Part shown: positions 52,499 through 62,393 of the stretch, one piece after another
Layout of the letters: each line of letters begins with the position of its first letter
How positions within the stretch are numbered: the stretch's first letter is position 1
Position numbers and translations under genes: made by a program
From: an uncultured Lachnospiraceae bacterium
Lineage (GTDB): Bacteria; Bacillota; Clostridia; Lachnospirales; Lachnospiraceae
Assembly: GCA_900317585.1 (NCBI GenBank)
Contig: ONHG01000011.1
Location: forward strand, 1-62,662
Direction: 5' to 3'
Length of the DNA: 62,662 bases
The notes under the pieces: generated by a model
Databases searched by the model: none
What the model was told of the DNA's origin: nothing
What the model saw: only the letters and a program-made list of their open reading frames with translations

Positions 52499-54177
52499 CT
52501 GCACCGCTTCCTGCAAAAAGCAATGCCATAGGCTAAAATATCACATCTGTCCTCATCACGCAGAGCCTCATCATATCTCTTGTCCTTAATCTGCGCCATA
52601 GCAGCATCACACGCTGCGTCAAGCCCCTTAATCTCCTTCGCATACTTCACCTCAATGATGATACCTGCATCAGGATCCTCCGGCTTGATTAAAATATCAC
52701 TGAAGCCATCACCCGACTCACGATTAGACTTGATAAGCCAGCCCGGATTGCTGCCCCGCAGCAGCCCAAGAAGCAGTCCATGATAAAAATTCTCCTTCAT
52801 ATCATCAGGTGCCTTGGTGTCCAGTATGCTAATCATGCGTCCCATCACGATATTGAGCTGCCTTGCAATCTGCTGCTCATCCTTATCAAGGATAGCTCTG
52901 GATAAAAGCTTCATCGTGTCATTTTCATTAGCTACAACAGCCTTGAACCATTCCTGAATCTGAAGGACAAATACCTCTCGTACCTCCTTATTGGGAATGA
53001 TAAGTTTATACGCATAGCTTTCACTGTCAGGCAGCTTCACCTCACCGATCTTTGTGAGGTAGCCTGTTGTAAAAAGTACACTCCAAATATTGTCAATACT
53101 GTTGTCAATCTCATCGTAGGTCAGGTCCAATCGGATGACTTTCTCAATCGCCTCACCGGCAATGAGACGCTCAATCTCGTCCTTCGTAGACGAATCAGCC
53201 CTGTTGATAAGACGTCTCACCAGACTGTTTCCGCTGCTGTTAATCCAATATGTCTGTGGCTTTGCGTCGCTGTCATCACGCAGATGGTCGACATGATTTA
53301 TTACATCCCACGGACAGTAAACATCAGCCCTGCCGAAATGATATCCGTCATACCACTCCTTTATCTCATCAAAATGCGAATCCATCCCATAGTCAGACAG
53401 CAGCTTTCTCACCTCTTTGTCAGTAAAACCAAACTGCTCATCAAATCTTGAATCAGTAATTGACATGACCTTGAAATTATTAAGCCCTGTAAATATACTC
53501 TCCTTTGAAATACGAAGACAGCCTGTGAGCACGGCAAACTGTAAAAACTCATTGGTCTTAAGCGCCTGACCGAAAAGACCTCTGATGAGAGAAACCATCT
53601 CCTTGTAATACCCATTTTGGAAGGCCTTGTCTAATGGAACATCGTACTCATCTATAAGGATAACTGCCTTCTGTCCAAAATGCTTAAACAACAGCTTTGA
53701 AAGCATACGTATACTGTCCTCAATATTATCGTCATTGCCCCGAAGCATCTTTGTAAACAGCGTTCTATCCTCATCAGTCAATGCATCACTGGTCTTCAAA
53801 TAATAATGTCTGTCAAACTCATTTTTTAAAATAGCACACAGCATACGTCTTGCAGTAGTAAAATCTAAACCATCCACACCCTTGAGCGACAGAAAAATGA
53901 CAGGATACTTCCCCATATACTCGTCACAAAGCTCTTTGTTGCCTGAAATATATAAACCGTCAAATAAAGACTTATCCGTGCCTATCTCAAAGAAGCTTTT
54001 TAACATGCTCATATTGAGAGTCTTTCCAAAGCGGCGTGGACGAGCAAAAAGAGTCACCTTTCCCCAACCCTGTAAGAGCTGCTCAATAAGCCTTGTCTTG
54101 TCAATATAATAGAAACCCAGTTGTCGGATTTCCTCAAAATTTTCAATTCCAACCGGTAAATTCAAAGTATTCGCCAT
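52477..54177 (-). CDS. AAA-ATPase-like / PD-(D/E)XK nuclease superfamily protein
   Basis: A 566-residue protein of the widespread AAA-ATPase_like + PDDEXK_9 (DUF1703) family. N-terminal: LPVGIENFEEIRQLGFYYIDKTRLIEQLL, Walker A-like FARPRRFGKTLNMSMLKSFF (about 44-63), Walker B LIDEYDVPLDKA. The C-terminal nuclease-like domain (about 475-560) has GDGFSDILIKPEDPDAGIIIEVKYAKEI, with the D...ExK signature, then ALRDEDRCDILAYGIAFCRKRC. Role unknown; many gut Firmicutes carry multiple copies. ATG 54177 follows GGAGG; an upstream TTG is less likely. It converges on the integrase with an 11-base gap. Confidence 0.9.
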   Translation of the reverse strand: MANTLNLPVGIENFEEIRQLGFYYIDKTRLIEQLLQGWGKVTLFARPRRFGKTLNMSMLKSFFEIGTDKSLFDGLYISGNKELCDEYMGKYPVIFLSLKGVDGLDFTTARRMLCAILKNEFDRHYYLKTSDALTDEDRTLFTKMLRGNDDNIEDSIRMLSKLLFKHFGQKAVILIDEYDVPLDKAFQNGYYKEMVSLIRGLFGQALKTNEFLQFAVLTGCLRISKESIFTGLNNFKVMSITDSRFDEQFGFTDKEVRKLLSDYGMDSHFDEIKEWYDGYHFGRADVYCPWDVINHVDHLRDDSDAKPQTYWINSSGNSLVRRLINRADSSTKDEIERLIAGEAIEKVIRLDLTYDEIDNSIDNIWSVLFTTGYLTKIGEVKLPDSESYAYKLIIPNKEVREVFVLQIQEWFKAVVANENDTMKLLSRAILDKDEQQIARQLNIVMGRMISILDTKAPDDMKENFYHGLLLGLLRGSNPGWLIKSNRESGDGFSDILIKPEDPDAGIIIEVKYAKEIKGLDAACDAAMAQIKDKRYDEALRDEDRCDILAYGIAFCRKRCRVVGEKL

Positions 54178-54260
54178 AAAAGCCTCCAAAAAATAATCCG
54201 CTATACCATATGAATAGTATAGCGGATTTGCCCCTCAAATACAATTTAATTTATTCAGCT

Positions 54261-55628
54261 CTACTTCAGCTTTTGTACCACCATATCAACATACTTCCTG
54301 CAGATATCCTCGCTCTCAGCCTCAACCATCACGCGGATAACAGGCTCAGTACCTGATTCACGCACCAAAATACGGCCTGTGTCACCAAGCTCTGCTGTCA
54401 CCTGCTCAATCGCTGCCTGTACATCCGGATTTGCAAGAGCCTCTGCCTTGTCGGCTACGCGCACATTCTCAAGCACCTGTGGATAGATTGTGAGTCCATC
54501 ACAGAGTTCACTCAGCTTCTGCTTTCTGGCAAGCATGACCTCCATCATCTTAAGACTGGTAAGAATACCATCGCCTGTGGATGCATACTTTGAAAAAATG
54601 ATGTGTCCGGACTGCTCACCGCCGATACGGCAGCCGTTCTGCTGCATATATTCGTACACATACTTGTCTCCAACAGCAGTCTTGGCATAGCCTATTCCAA
54701 GCTCATCGAATGCCTTGTACAGACCGAAATTGGACATAATTGTGGTCACAACAGTATTGGTAAGAAGCTTGTCCCTGTCCTTCATGTAGCGTCCGTATAT
54801 GTAGAGAATATGATCACCTGTGATAACATTGCCAAGCTCATCCACACAAAGACAGCGATCCGCATCACCATCATAGGCAAAGCCAACATCAAGACCATTA
54901 TCTACCACAAACTTCTGCAATCCCTCAATATGAGTAGAACCGGCATCATTATTGATATTGAAACCATTTGGCTGAGCATTGATCACATAGCACTTGGCAC
55001 CGAGCGCCTCAAAAATGGACTTGGCCATATTCCAGGAGCTTCCGTTGGCACAGTCGAGACCGACTTTCATACCCTTAAAGGAATATACTCCGAGCGAAAT
55101 GAGGTAACCCATATAGCGGTTACGGCCAGCCACATAATCAACAGTGCAGCCGATAGCATCCTTGTGAGCAAAAGGAATATCCTCCCATTCCTGTCCGAAA
55201 AGACAAAGCTTTCCATCAAGATAATCCTCCACAAGGAGAATAGTCTCCTCATCCATCTTCTCACCATTGCTATTGATAAGCTTGATGCCGTTGTCATAAT
55301 ACGGATTGTGGCTCGCAGAAATCATGATACCGCAGTCAAAATCATCTGTTCTGGCAACATAAGCCACAGAAGGGGTGGTGGTAACATGCAAAAGATATGC
55401 GTCTGCTCCCGAAGCAGTCAGACCGGAAACCAGTGAATACTCAAACATATAGCTGGAGCGCCTAGTATCCTTTCCTATAACAATCTTGGCAGACTCATCA
55501 AGCTGCTTCTGTTTCTTGAGTTCACCATAATACCAGCCTAAAAATCTGCCGATTTTGTAAGCATGTTCTGCTGTTAAATTTACGTTGGCTTCGCCACGGA
55601 ATCCGTCTGTACCGAAGTATTTTCCCAT
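54261..55628 (-). CDS. glmM: Phosphoglucosamine mutase
   Basis: A 455-residue alpha-D-phosphohexomutase. Motifs: YFGTDGFRGEANVNLT (about 4-19), active-site phosphoserine loop GIMISASHNPYYDNGIKL (about 98-115), metal loop FAYDGDADRCLCVDE (about 242-256), sugar loop GGEQSGHIIF and phosphate loop LVRESGTEPVIRVMVEA. It converts GlcN-6-P, made by GlmS, to GlcN-1-P for UDP-GlcNAc. Monocistronic, and the last household gene before the AT-rich accessory segment. Confidence 0.97.
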   Translation of the reverse strand: MGKYFGTDGFRGEANVNLTAEHAYKIGRFLGWYYGELKKQKQLDESAKIVIGKDTRRSSYMFEYSLVSGLTASGADAYLLHVTTTPSVAYVARTDDFDCGIMISASHNPYYDNGIKLINSNGEKMDEETILLVEDYLDGKLCLFGQEWEDIPFAHKDAIGCTVDYVAGRNRYMGYLISLGVYSFKGMKVGLDCANGSSWNMAKSIFEALGAKCYVINAQPNGFNINNDAGSTHIEGLQKFVVDNGLDVGFAYDGDADRCLCVDELGNVITGDHILYIYGRYMKDRDKLLTNTVVTTIMSNFGLYKAFDELGIGYAKTAVGDKYVYEYMQQNGCRIGGEQSGHIIFSKYASTGDGILTSLKMMEVMLARKQKLSELCDGLTIYPQVLENVRVADKAEALANPDVQAAIEQVTAELGDTGRILVRESGTEPVIRVMVEAESEDICRKYVDMVVQKLK

Positions 55629-55723
55629 TTTTTGGTCTCCTTATGTATGATTCTTCTTATAAAACAAATTTATACCTACAAAAGTTATTTTAATAAATAA
55701 AGTCTACTGCGAACATATTTATA

Positions 55724-57265
55724 TCAATTATCTTCATCGATTCTAAGTGTATTTTGCCAATTGTCACTGGCTCCTGTAGCTAAAGCACCTCTATACGCAG
55801 GATGTATTTCCCATGAATAACCTTTATCTCCAACATTAATCTCTAACAAATATGGATTTTCATCATAATAGACACGTTCAATCTTACCAGACATATTTCT
55901 TTTTCTTCCAGTAATAAATCCAACTTTATATAAGAAATGAGCTATTTGATGAAAATCTGCCATTCCCATATTCTCTCTATCCGGTGTATACATATTAACT
56001 GATATATTATTCTGTATACCCTTTATTTTTTCATATAGCTCCTGCGTCGAATAAACATATCTCTCAACCTGTTTACTCTCCATTTCGGAACGAGTAGGCG
56101 CCATTGCCATTAGCAACTTATCTATTAAAGGCATTTGTTTCTTATACTCGTTAACTAAATCCTTGAAACGCTCTCCTGAATAATTTTCAAGTACTGCTAA
56201 AAAACACGATGCATCTATTTTGTCCAATTTTTTATTATAAGCTTCTTCCGCTACACTATAACATAATTTAACCATATCTCTTGGTTTTCTACGTATCAAA
56301 GAATAAATAACTCTGTGAGTTGGTGCATCAGCCCAAACCTTGGTACTTCTATCAAATTTAGGCACAAATACAAGTTCCAAATACTTGGCAATGTTATATT
56401 GCAAATTAGATGGATCATCTAAGATTGACTCGTCAAATTCTTCATTAAAATACGTACATATACGTTTTGCTAAGGCAATCATGATTTCCTGATTATTCCA
56501 TTTGCATTTAATCAATGAACTTTCAAATTTATCTGAAAATTCTTCCAATCTAATCATTTCATACACGTCAGTACGCAATGCAATTCTTGCTGATACCCCT
56601 TTCATATCACTTGTCATATCACTCAATGATAGAAGTAAACTCTTAACCCTTTTTATATCAGATGCTTTACCTTGCCAATCCAAATCAAAATCATCTAAAA
56701 AAATGCGAATCTGTCTCTTCTTTAAAAATCTAGGCAAAATATGATGCTCTCCGCAAGTTAAGTCACCATCAATCTTTGCATAATTTTCATATATAGGCTT
56801 TAAAATCTGGGTGGCTCTAGATATAAAATCTCTTTCTTTATAACCATAATTGTAAGCCCATGAAACCGCCTTTTCACAATCATCACGCTTTATAAAATTC
56901 ATATTAGATACAAGATTCATGATTATCATCTTGCTTATTGCCTTTTTCCACAAAGTTTTAAGGGAATACAAGTCATCATCTCGCAAAATGTCCGAATATA
57001 ATTCAGACAAATCATCCAATCTAATCCAAATTGGAACTATATCACACTTCTCGCAGTCAATATATGCCATTTTCAATAATGCTGACTTACCAGTTCCCTT
57101 TTCTCCCATCACAATTTGCAATCCAATATCTGACATAACATCTTCATACTGAACTGTCTTATAATAATAAGAAGACAATCTTGAATCTTCTTCTTTGCCA
57201 GCATCTTCATGACCGAATAATTTTATTCTATTTTCCTTTTTAAAATTTTCATAGCAACTTTTCAT
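55724..57265 (-). CDS. P-loop ATPase of the Sll1717-like group
   Basis: A 513-residue protein. Walker A is GEKGTGKSALLK (about 50-61), Walker B is IRIFLDDFDLDW (about 190-201). A likely sensor Arg is in ARIALRTDVYEMIR. The second half is helical with RRKPRDMVKLCYSVAEEAY, and the C-terminus (about 420-510) resembles a winged helix (FHQIAHFLYKVGFITGRKR). This matches the poorly studied P-loop ATPases of STAND/KAP character found near mobile and defence genes. ATG 57265 follows GGTGGGG. It is AT-rich relative to glmM and starts the accessory island. No partner effector is adjacent. Confidence 0.7.
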   Translation of the reverse strand: MKSCYENFKKENRIKLFGHEDAGKEEDSRLSSYYYKTVQYEDVMSDIGLQIVMGEKGTGKSALLKMAYIDCEKCDIVPIWIRLDDLSELYSDILRDDDLYSLKTLWKKAISKMIIMNLVSNMNFIKRDDCEKAVSWAYNYGYKERDFISRATQILKPIYENYAKIDGDLTCGEHHILPRFLKKRQIRIFLDDFDLDWQGKASDIKRVKSLLLSLSDMTSDMKGVSARIALRTDVYEMIRLEEFSDKFESSLIKCKWNNQEIMIALAKRICTYFNEEFDESILDDPSNLQYNIAKYLELVFVPKFDRSTKVWADAPTHRVIYSLIRRKPRDMVKLCYSVAEEAYNKKLDKIDASCFLAVLENYSGERFKDLVNEYKKQMPLIDKLLMAMAPTRSEMESKQVERYVYSTQELYEKIKGIQNNISVNMYTPDRENMGMADFHQIAHFLYKVGFITGRKRNMSGKIERVYYDENPYLLEINVGDKGYSWEIHPAYRGALATGASDNWQNTLRIDEDN

Positions 57266-57301
57266 AATCGCCCCACCTTCTATTAACATTTAAAGCAAGC
57301 T

Positions 57302-57478
57302 TTATGTATGTTTTAATAATTTTATAATTGGTTTTTCAAATAATTCATGAAGTATAATTGTAATTAACATACAAATCGCAAAAGAAACAATACTTTTAAA
57401 AATGTTTGATTCACAACCTGCAAATATAACTATTCTCTTAGTAAAACTCCATGTAAAAAACTGTTGCAAATGATTACC
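57302..57478 (-). pseudogene. Remnant of a membrane acyltransferase (acyltransferase 3) C-terminus
   Basis: The gap between the ATPase and SDR genes holds an open frame on the minus strand without a start codon. It reads HLQQFFTWSFTKRIVIFAG, then SIVSFAICMLITIILHELF, then EKPIIKLLKHT and stop. A terminal hydrophobic helix followed by HELFEKPIIKLL is the usual end of acyltransferase-3 proteins that decorate surface polysaccharides. Only about 58 residues of the roughly 350 remain. It points to a deletion that joined two blocks of this polysaccharide locus. Confidence 0.6.
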
Positions 57479-57488
57479 AGTCCTTTAC

Positions 57489-58298
57489 TTATCTTATATC
57501 AAAGGTTCCCCTGCCAGCTGCAATATGCACTACTTCACCATCAATCATTTTACCTGCGTCGCTTACAAGTAACTTTGCAAGAGTAGCAACTTCATCCGGC
57601 ATAATTAATCTTCCCATCCCATTTTCTTCAGATGTAATGCTATCTCCATCTTTAATGCCAATTAACCCAGTAGCCGTAGATCCGGGAGCAATAGAATTAA
57701 CGTTTATTCCATAAGGTATAAATATTTGCCCGAGTCCTTCCGTTAACCCTTTTAAGCCCCATTTAGAAATTCCATATGGAGACCATGCCGGTTCTGAGCC
57801 TCTAGATGATGATATGAGTAGAATGCTACCTTTAATATTATTATCGATCATATATTTACCAACAGATTGACACGCAAAAAATACCCCTTTTAGATTGATA
57901 TCCATCACTCTGTCAAACTCTTCCGGATTCATTGCCCAAAAATTAACATTTTCTGTATGCACTCCAGCCGAACTAATAAAAATATCAAGATGTCCATATT
58001 TTTCTGTCACCCTTCCTATAACATCTTTGAAAGTTTCCGGCCTCGAATAATTCATTATTACAGTATCTACACTGATATCTTTACTTATTTTGTCAAGTTT
58101 TTTCTCATTAGTTCCAGCAATTATTACAGAAGCACCCGATTCCATAAGTGACTTTGCAATTGACAAACCAATTCCCCCAGAACCACCTGAGATTAATACA
58201 ACCTTTCCTTCGAATTCTTTAATCGAAGAAATTGGATGAGAAATAGGTAAATATTCCTTTTGTGCTAATAATTTTTTTATTTTTGATTTTAATCCCAT
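57489..58298 (-). CDS. SDR family oxidoreductase
   Basis: A 269-residue classical short-chain dehydrogenase. NAD(P) loop VLISGGSGGIGLSIAKSLMESGASVIIAG (about 32-60), ISSAGVHTENVNF, catalytic Ser in ILLISSSRGSEPAW, the YxxxK in PYGISKWGLKGLTEGLG (about 173-189) and PG motif in VNSIAPGST. The N-terminal 30 residues are an extra basic lead (GLKSKIKKLLAQKEYLP). In this setting it may make or modify a nucleotide sugar or side group. Substrate unknown. Confidence 0.88.
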   Translation of the reverse strand: MGLKSKIKKLLAQKEYLPISHPISSIKEFEGKVVLISGGSGGIGLSIAKSLMESGASVIIAGTNEKKLDKISKDISVDTVIMNYSRPETFKDVIGRVTEKYGHLDIFISSAGVHTENVNFWAMNPEEFDRVMDINLKGVFFACQSVGKYMIDNNIKGSILLISSSRGSEPAWSPYGISKWGLKGLTEGLGQIFIPYGINVNSIAPGSTATGLIGIKDGDSITSEENGMGRLIMPDEVATLAKLLVSDAGKMIDGEVVHIAAGRGTFDIR

Positions 58299-58313
58299 TG
58301 TTTTTTTCCTTCA

Positions 58314-59303
58314 TTACTCCATTGTATCCGCTTTAAAAGCTGCAAGCTGCTGTTTTATATCATTCTTCGCCCATCTTACAGGTGACAATCCTTGTATTAG
58401 CATTTTGATTTTTGTCTTAACTCCGAGTTCTGAATGAATTATGACTTTAATCAATCTTACTCGTATATTATGAATACAATCTTTATAAAGGACTTTATTT
58501 TGCGAAACAGAATTTGTTGCAACAATCAAAAATAGAATATATCCATAATTTTTCCAAATATGCCAATTGCAGGCGTTCTCTGTTCTTTTCGTCTTAATCA
58601 CTCTATTTTCTTTAATATATTTTATATTTTCTAATGCATTTGTTCCCATCACAACATTGTAATGAGTCAATCCACTATTTTCATTATTTAAACGATAATT
58701 ATAAATTTTTTTATGACCAACACCAACTCTATTTGAACACGATGCAGCCATTGCTGAAAAATATAACCCCTCTCCTGACCATGGACGATTAAAATCAATA
58801 TGATTATCTTTTAATAAAGATGTTTTATATATCTTATTCCACGGTCCAATAGGAATTTTAGGATAGATGATGCCACAAAATGCTTCTTCAGGGGTCCAAG
58901 TTTCTATCCTATCATGTTCTATCTGGTTTCTATCTCGTGTAGTAAAAATTTTATCCGTCATTGCCATGTCCGAACCCGTTTCATGTATTAAGTTCATAAG
59001 ATATTCGACATAATCTTCTTCTAACCAATCATCTCCATCAATTACAAGTATATATTCACCTGTAGCTTCCGCAAGACCTACATTTCTGGCTTCACACGCT
59101 CCACCATTTTTTTTATGAATTACTCTTATTCTCTCATCCTTTTTTGCATACTCATCACAGATTAATCCGCTATTATCCGGAGAGCCATCATCCACAAGTA
59201 AAATTTCAAGATTTTTCCACGTTTGATTAATTATTGAATCCAATAACTTAGGTAAAAATCTTTCTGATTTATAAATTGCAACAATTGCAGTAACTTTTTC
59301 CAT
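58314..59303 (-). CDS. Family 2 glycosyltransferase
   Basis: A 329-residue GT2 enzyme: VTAIVAIYKSERFLPKLLDSI at the start, EILLVDDGSPDNSG (about 33-46), GGACEARNVGLAEATGEYILVIDGDDWLEEDYVEYL (about 67-102) with the DxD-type DGDD that binds a metal-nucleotide sugar. The C-terminal 130 residues are helical and variable. No TM helix. It transfers a sugar in exopolysaccharide or capsule assembly. 15 bases upstream of the SDR gene. Confidence 0.93.
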   Translation of the reverse strand: MEKVTAIVAIYKSERFLPKLLDSIINQTWKNLEILLVDDGSPDNSGLICDEYAKKDERIRVIHKKNGGACEARNVGLAEATGEYILVIDGDDWLEEDYVEYLMNLIHETGSDMAMTDKIFTTRDRNQIEHDRIETWTPEEAFCGIIYPKIPIGPWNKIYKTSLLKDNHIDFNRPWSGEGLYFSAMAASCSNRVGVGHKKIYNYRLNNENSGLTHYNVVMGTNALENIKYIKENRVIKTKRTENACNWHIWKNYGYILFLIVATNSVSQNKVLYKDCIHNIRVRLIKVIIHSELGVKTKIKMLIQGLSPVRWAKNDIKQQLAAFKADTME

Positions 59304-59382
59304 TATGTTTATTATGGTAATTAAAATACGAAATTACCATATCCTTTCCTTATACTCATATATTTAATCACGTACTTTTTTC

Positions 59383-60519
59383 TCAATTTTCATTAGATTG
59401 CTCTACTGCTGTTTTTAAATATTTTTTACTATTTTTAATCTCATTATCAAGTTTAATCATACATTCACTATATATTATATTATCTATATCCACAATATTT
59501 TTAGACCTAAATGGAATCAATCTTCCCTCTAACCCGGTCAACTCCAATAAATTGATAACTCTTACATTTTGTGATGTAAATTCATCATCTTTAAAACGTT
59601 GAAACGTAAAAAACTGTTTATTAAAAATGATTGAAAACACCGTAATATGAAATGAATCTGTAACAACATATTTGGCATTCTTTATTAGTCGTAGCATATC
59701 CTCCAATCCTGCATCTGCACAAATATCTGCAGATTGTAAATACGTCATTCCCTTATATGGAATTAAAATTAACCTACATGAATTTCTTTTTGCAAATTTT
59801 CTTGTTGCTTTTAAATGATTATATTCATCATTTAAGAAAAAAGCCAAAATATAATCTTGATCTTCTGTTTTTTCTAATTCAAAAATGCATTCCCATTCTT
59901 CTTTTGATAACAGAAAAGTTGGGTCTACAACAACTGTAGGTCTTCTACCTGTACATGCTTCTAACAAATCAGCCGCTTTATTTTCACGAACTGAAACATA
60001 ATCAAATTTACTAATACTTCGCTTTATATCTGGAATTACTGTATCTGATATTGCATTAACTCCCATACTTGGTGCATATGCTATACGTCTTGTTGTAATT
60101 TCATCATAATCAGCAAAATAAAACCTATTATACCAATTAGGATTCCAAATTTGATCACTGCCACATATTAACAAATCATAACTATTACAGGTATTAATAA
60201 GTTCATTGAGATTTCTAACTTTTGATGTTAAAACACAATTTTTCTGTATTGCCATAGTTAATTTATTATCACGTTCTTCTATCTCATTTCTATACTTATT
60301 TAATGCATATTTTACAATCCAATTTTTGGGCTGATATATTACTTTTCTAATCAAATTTTTTATTGTCTTCGTCTGTCTCAGATATGGTACTTCATAATTA
60401 ATTATATTAACTTCATATCCCTGTTTTCTTAAATAATATTGAAGAGCTATAGCCTGAAGATTTGTTCCATAATTTGGTCCTGTAAACCATGTAATAATAC
60501 CTATTTTTTTACTGTTCAT
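59383..60519 (-). CDS. Polysaccharide pyruvyl transferase family protein
   Basis: A 378-residue CsaB/WcaK-type protein. N-terminal GIITWFTGPNYGTNLQAIALQYYLRKQGYEVNIINYE (about 6-42), central CGSDQIWNPNWYNRFYFADYD and RIAYAPSMG, then VVVDPTFLLSKEEW and C-terminal KNAKYVVTDSFHITVFSIIFNKQFFTF (about 278-304). Family members add ketal pyruvate to surface sugars, though this divergent subgroup is often of unproven activity. The start overlaps the flippase 3' end by 11 bases. Confidence 0.9.
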   Translation of the reverse strand: MNSKKIGIITWFTGPNYGTNLQAIALQYYLRKQGYEVNIINYEVPYLRQTKTIKNLIRKVIYQPKNWIVKYALNKYRNEIEERDNKLTMAIQKNCVLTSKVRNLNELINTCNSYDLLICGSDQIWNPNWYNRFYFADYDEITTRRIAYAPSMGVNAISDTVIPDIKRSISKFDYVSVRENKAADLLEACTGRRPTVVVDPTFLLSKEEWECIFELEKTEDQDYILAFFLNDEYNHLKATRKFAKRNSCRLILIPYKGMTYLQSADICADAGLEDMLRLIKNAKYVVTDSFHITVFSIIFNKQFFTFQRFKDDEFTSQNVRVINLLELTGLEGRLIPFRSKNIVDIDNIIYSECMIKLDNEIKNSKKYLKTAVEQSNEN

Positions 60520-61942
60520 TCTGCTTTTCCTTCCTAAACACTATTTTTTCCCCTTTATTAAAAAGCAAAATTAAATCTTTACTATAAAGTATCATTATGA
60601 TAACAAATATTGATATTTCAATTAAATATACTTGTATACTTCGTGTATCTAATAAAATAATCACTGATTGTATAATCAATAAAATGTAACTTAATAAATC
60701 TCTGCTAATATTAATTCTAATTTTAATAAACTTTTTTGAATGCCAATATCTAAATGCCCACACTTCAAAATAAGAAATAGCTGTAGCAATTGCAGCTCCT
60801 AACGCTCCCATATATGGGGTGAAAATCAAATTCAATATCAAATTAGTGACTGCACCATATATAGTAGACTTTGCAAAAGTTTTTGAGTCTTTAACTGCCG
60901 CAAAAAATCCACCAATATATCCTGACATCGCACCAAATAAAATAGCTATAGTCAGCCAAGGAACATACCTCCAAGCTACAAAAAAATCTTTCGCATAAAG
61001 GAATTTTGCAATTACTTTATCAAATACAATTATTCCCGAGCAAACAATCACCATCATACAATTATATGCTTTATATGTATTTGAAAAAAAGCCATGCCTA
61101 TCTTCAGAATCAAAATCTTTTACTGCCGATAAAGTCCAAGCCTGATTAAATATAGATTGAAAAATATTTAAAATAGATGGAATTTTTGAAGCAACGGAAT
61201 AGATACCATTTTCAGCAAGTCCACAAAAGAAAATAACTATATATCTGTCTGACGCATTATTTATCCACCATGCAATACTATTAGCAATTAATGGTCTGCT
61301 ATAGTCCATCATTTCTTTTTTTTCTTTTTTATATGGATTTTTCAAGTTAAAATCTCTAATAATATTCGACCTTAAAATCAAATATATAGATTGAATTATT
61401 GGTCCTATAATGTTAGCTAAAAAATATCCAGCCAATCCCCACTGAAGAAACGCTAAAATATAAACATTTAATAATATAGTGATTACGGAAGCCAAAAGAC
61501 TTGATACCGAAAGGTCTGCAATTCTGTCTATACCTCTTACATACATCGTTATCATTCCCGACACTGACTGACATAAAAACATTAAAAAGAAATATATAGA
61601 ATATTGTTTTATAAGAGCACTAATTCCAAACGAATTATTAATTAATAACCCCACTAGTACAATCAAATTTGACAATATTAAATATTTAGAAGCAATGGTT
61701 ACAATGGCCTTCCTGTTGTATTTTCTATCAATCGAAAACCGCATAACTGCTTCTTGAATATTTAATGTAAGAATTGGAAGTAAAACACCAATTGTAGTAT
61801 TAAAAATGTCATAAGTTCCATATTCAGTTGTTGTCAAAATGTTTGTATATAATGGAACCAAAAAAAAGCCAAGAAATTTTGTAGCAAAATTACTCAGTGT
61901 CAAAAAACCTATATTCTTTAATAAATATTTATACTTATTCAT
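60509..61942 (-). CDS. Lipopolysaccharide/exopolysaccharide flippase (Wzx type)
   Basis: A 477-residue MOP-superfamily flippase with about 14 hydrophobic helices. N-terminal LKNIGFLTLSNFATKFLGFFLVPLYTNILTTTEYGTYDIF (about 8-47) is characteristic of Wzx/RfbX. A C-terminal basic tail ends KIVFRKEKQNEQ. It moves lipid-linked repeat units across the membrane. Very AT-rich codons (many AAA, ATA, TTA) set it apart from the central genes of the window. Confidence 0.93.
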   Translation of the reverse strand: MNKYKYLLKNIGFLTLSNFATKFLGFFLVPLYTNILTTTEYGTYDIFNTTIGVLLPILTLNIQEAVMRFSIDRKYNRKAIVTIASKYLILSNLIVLVGLLINNSFGISALIKQYSIYFFLMFLCQSVSGMITMYVRGIDRIADLSVSSLLASVITILLNVYILAFLQWGLAGYFLANIIGPIIQSIYLILRSNIIRDFNLKNPYKKEKKEMMDYSRPLIANSIAWWINNASDRYIVIFFCGLAENGIYSVASKIPSILNIFQSIFNQAWTLSAVKDFDSEDRHGFFSNTYKAYNCMMVIVCSGIIVFDKVIAKFLYAKDFFVAWRYVPWLTIAILFGAMSGYIGGFFAAVKDSKTFAKSTIYGAVTNLILNLIFTPYMGALGAAIATAISYFEVWAFRYWHSKKFIKIRINISRDLLSYILLIIQSVIILLDTRSIQVYLIEISIFVIIMILYSKDLILLFNKGEKIVFRKEKQNEQ

Positions 61943-61952
61943 TTTAATACTC

Positions 61953-62390
61953 CTAACTTAAATGTGCAACAGTTCTTCCAATCCATTCATTAAACAACAA
62001 AGCCTGATAACTTGATGGCGATACCAATTTTCTCGCTTCAACTATCTTTTTAAAACTTCTCTTCTTACAATACAAACCTATGCCTTGACTTTCAAATCTC
62101 TTAATCGTACTGATTTGTGGGTTTGAAGTATTTGTCAAAGCATATAATTGAGAAGCAAACCATATATTTATAAGGGATTGTTCAGCCACTTTTTTTATAT
62201 CAGTCATTTTAGCTTCTACCGAAATCAATTTTTTGATATTATATAGTTTTTTGATATCTACTGGTTTCCATATCCCTTGCTCTCGTATGATCATATTCGC
62301 ATCAAATAATCTTTCTATAGCCTGAATAGTATCTTTCTCTGACATTTTAAGTCTTGTTATCAATTTACTCCCTGTACTCCCTTTAGTCAT
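61953..62390 (-). CDS. Truncated winged-helix / PD-(D/E)XK-like protein
   Basis: A 145-residue frame from ATG 62388-62390. Residues about 1-40 look like the end of a winged helix (SKLITRLKMSEKDTIQAIERLFDANMIIRE). Residues about 55-110 have KLISVEAKMTDIKKVAEQSLINIWFASQLYALTN, with an E-x-K core as in restriction-like nucleases, then FESQGIGLYCKKR. Relatives I can recall are HTH proteins fused to such a domain and are longer at the N-terminus. In frame, only eight codons precede the ATG before a TAA (62412-62414), so the gene seems to have lost its start. Function unknown. Confidence 0.55.
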   Translation of the reverse strand: MTKGSTGSKLITRLKMSEKDTIQAIERLFDANMIIREQGIWKPVDIKKLYNIKKLISVEAKMTDIKKVAEQSLINIWFASQLYALTNTSNPQISTIKRFESQGIGLYCKKRSFKKIVEARKLVSPSSYQALLFNEWIGRTVAHLS

Positions 62391-62393
62391 CAA

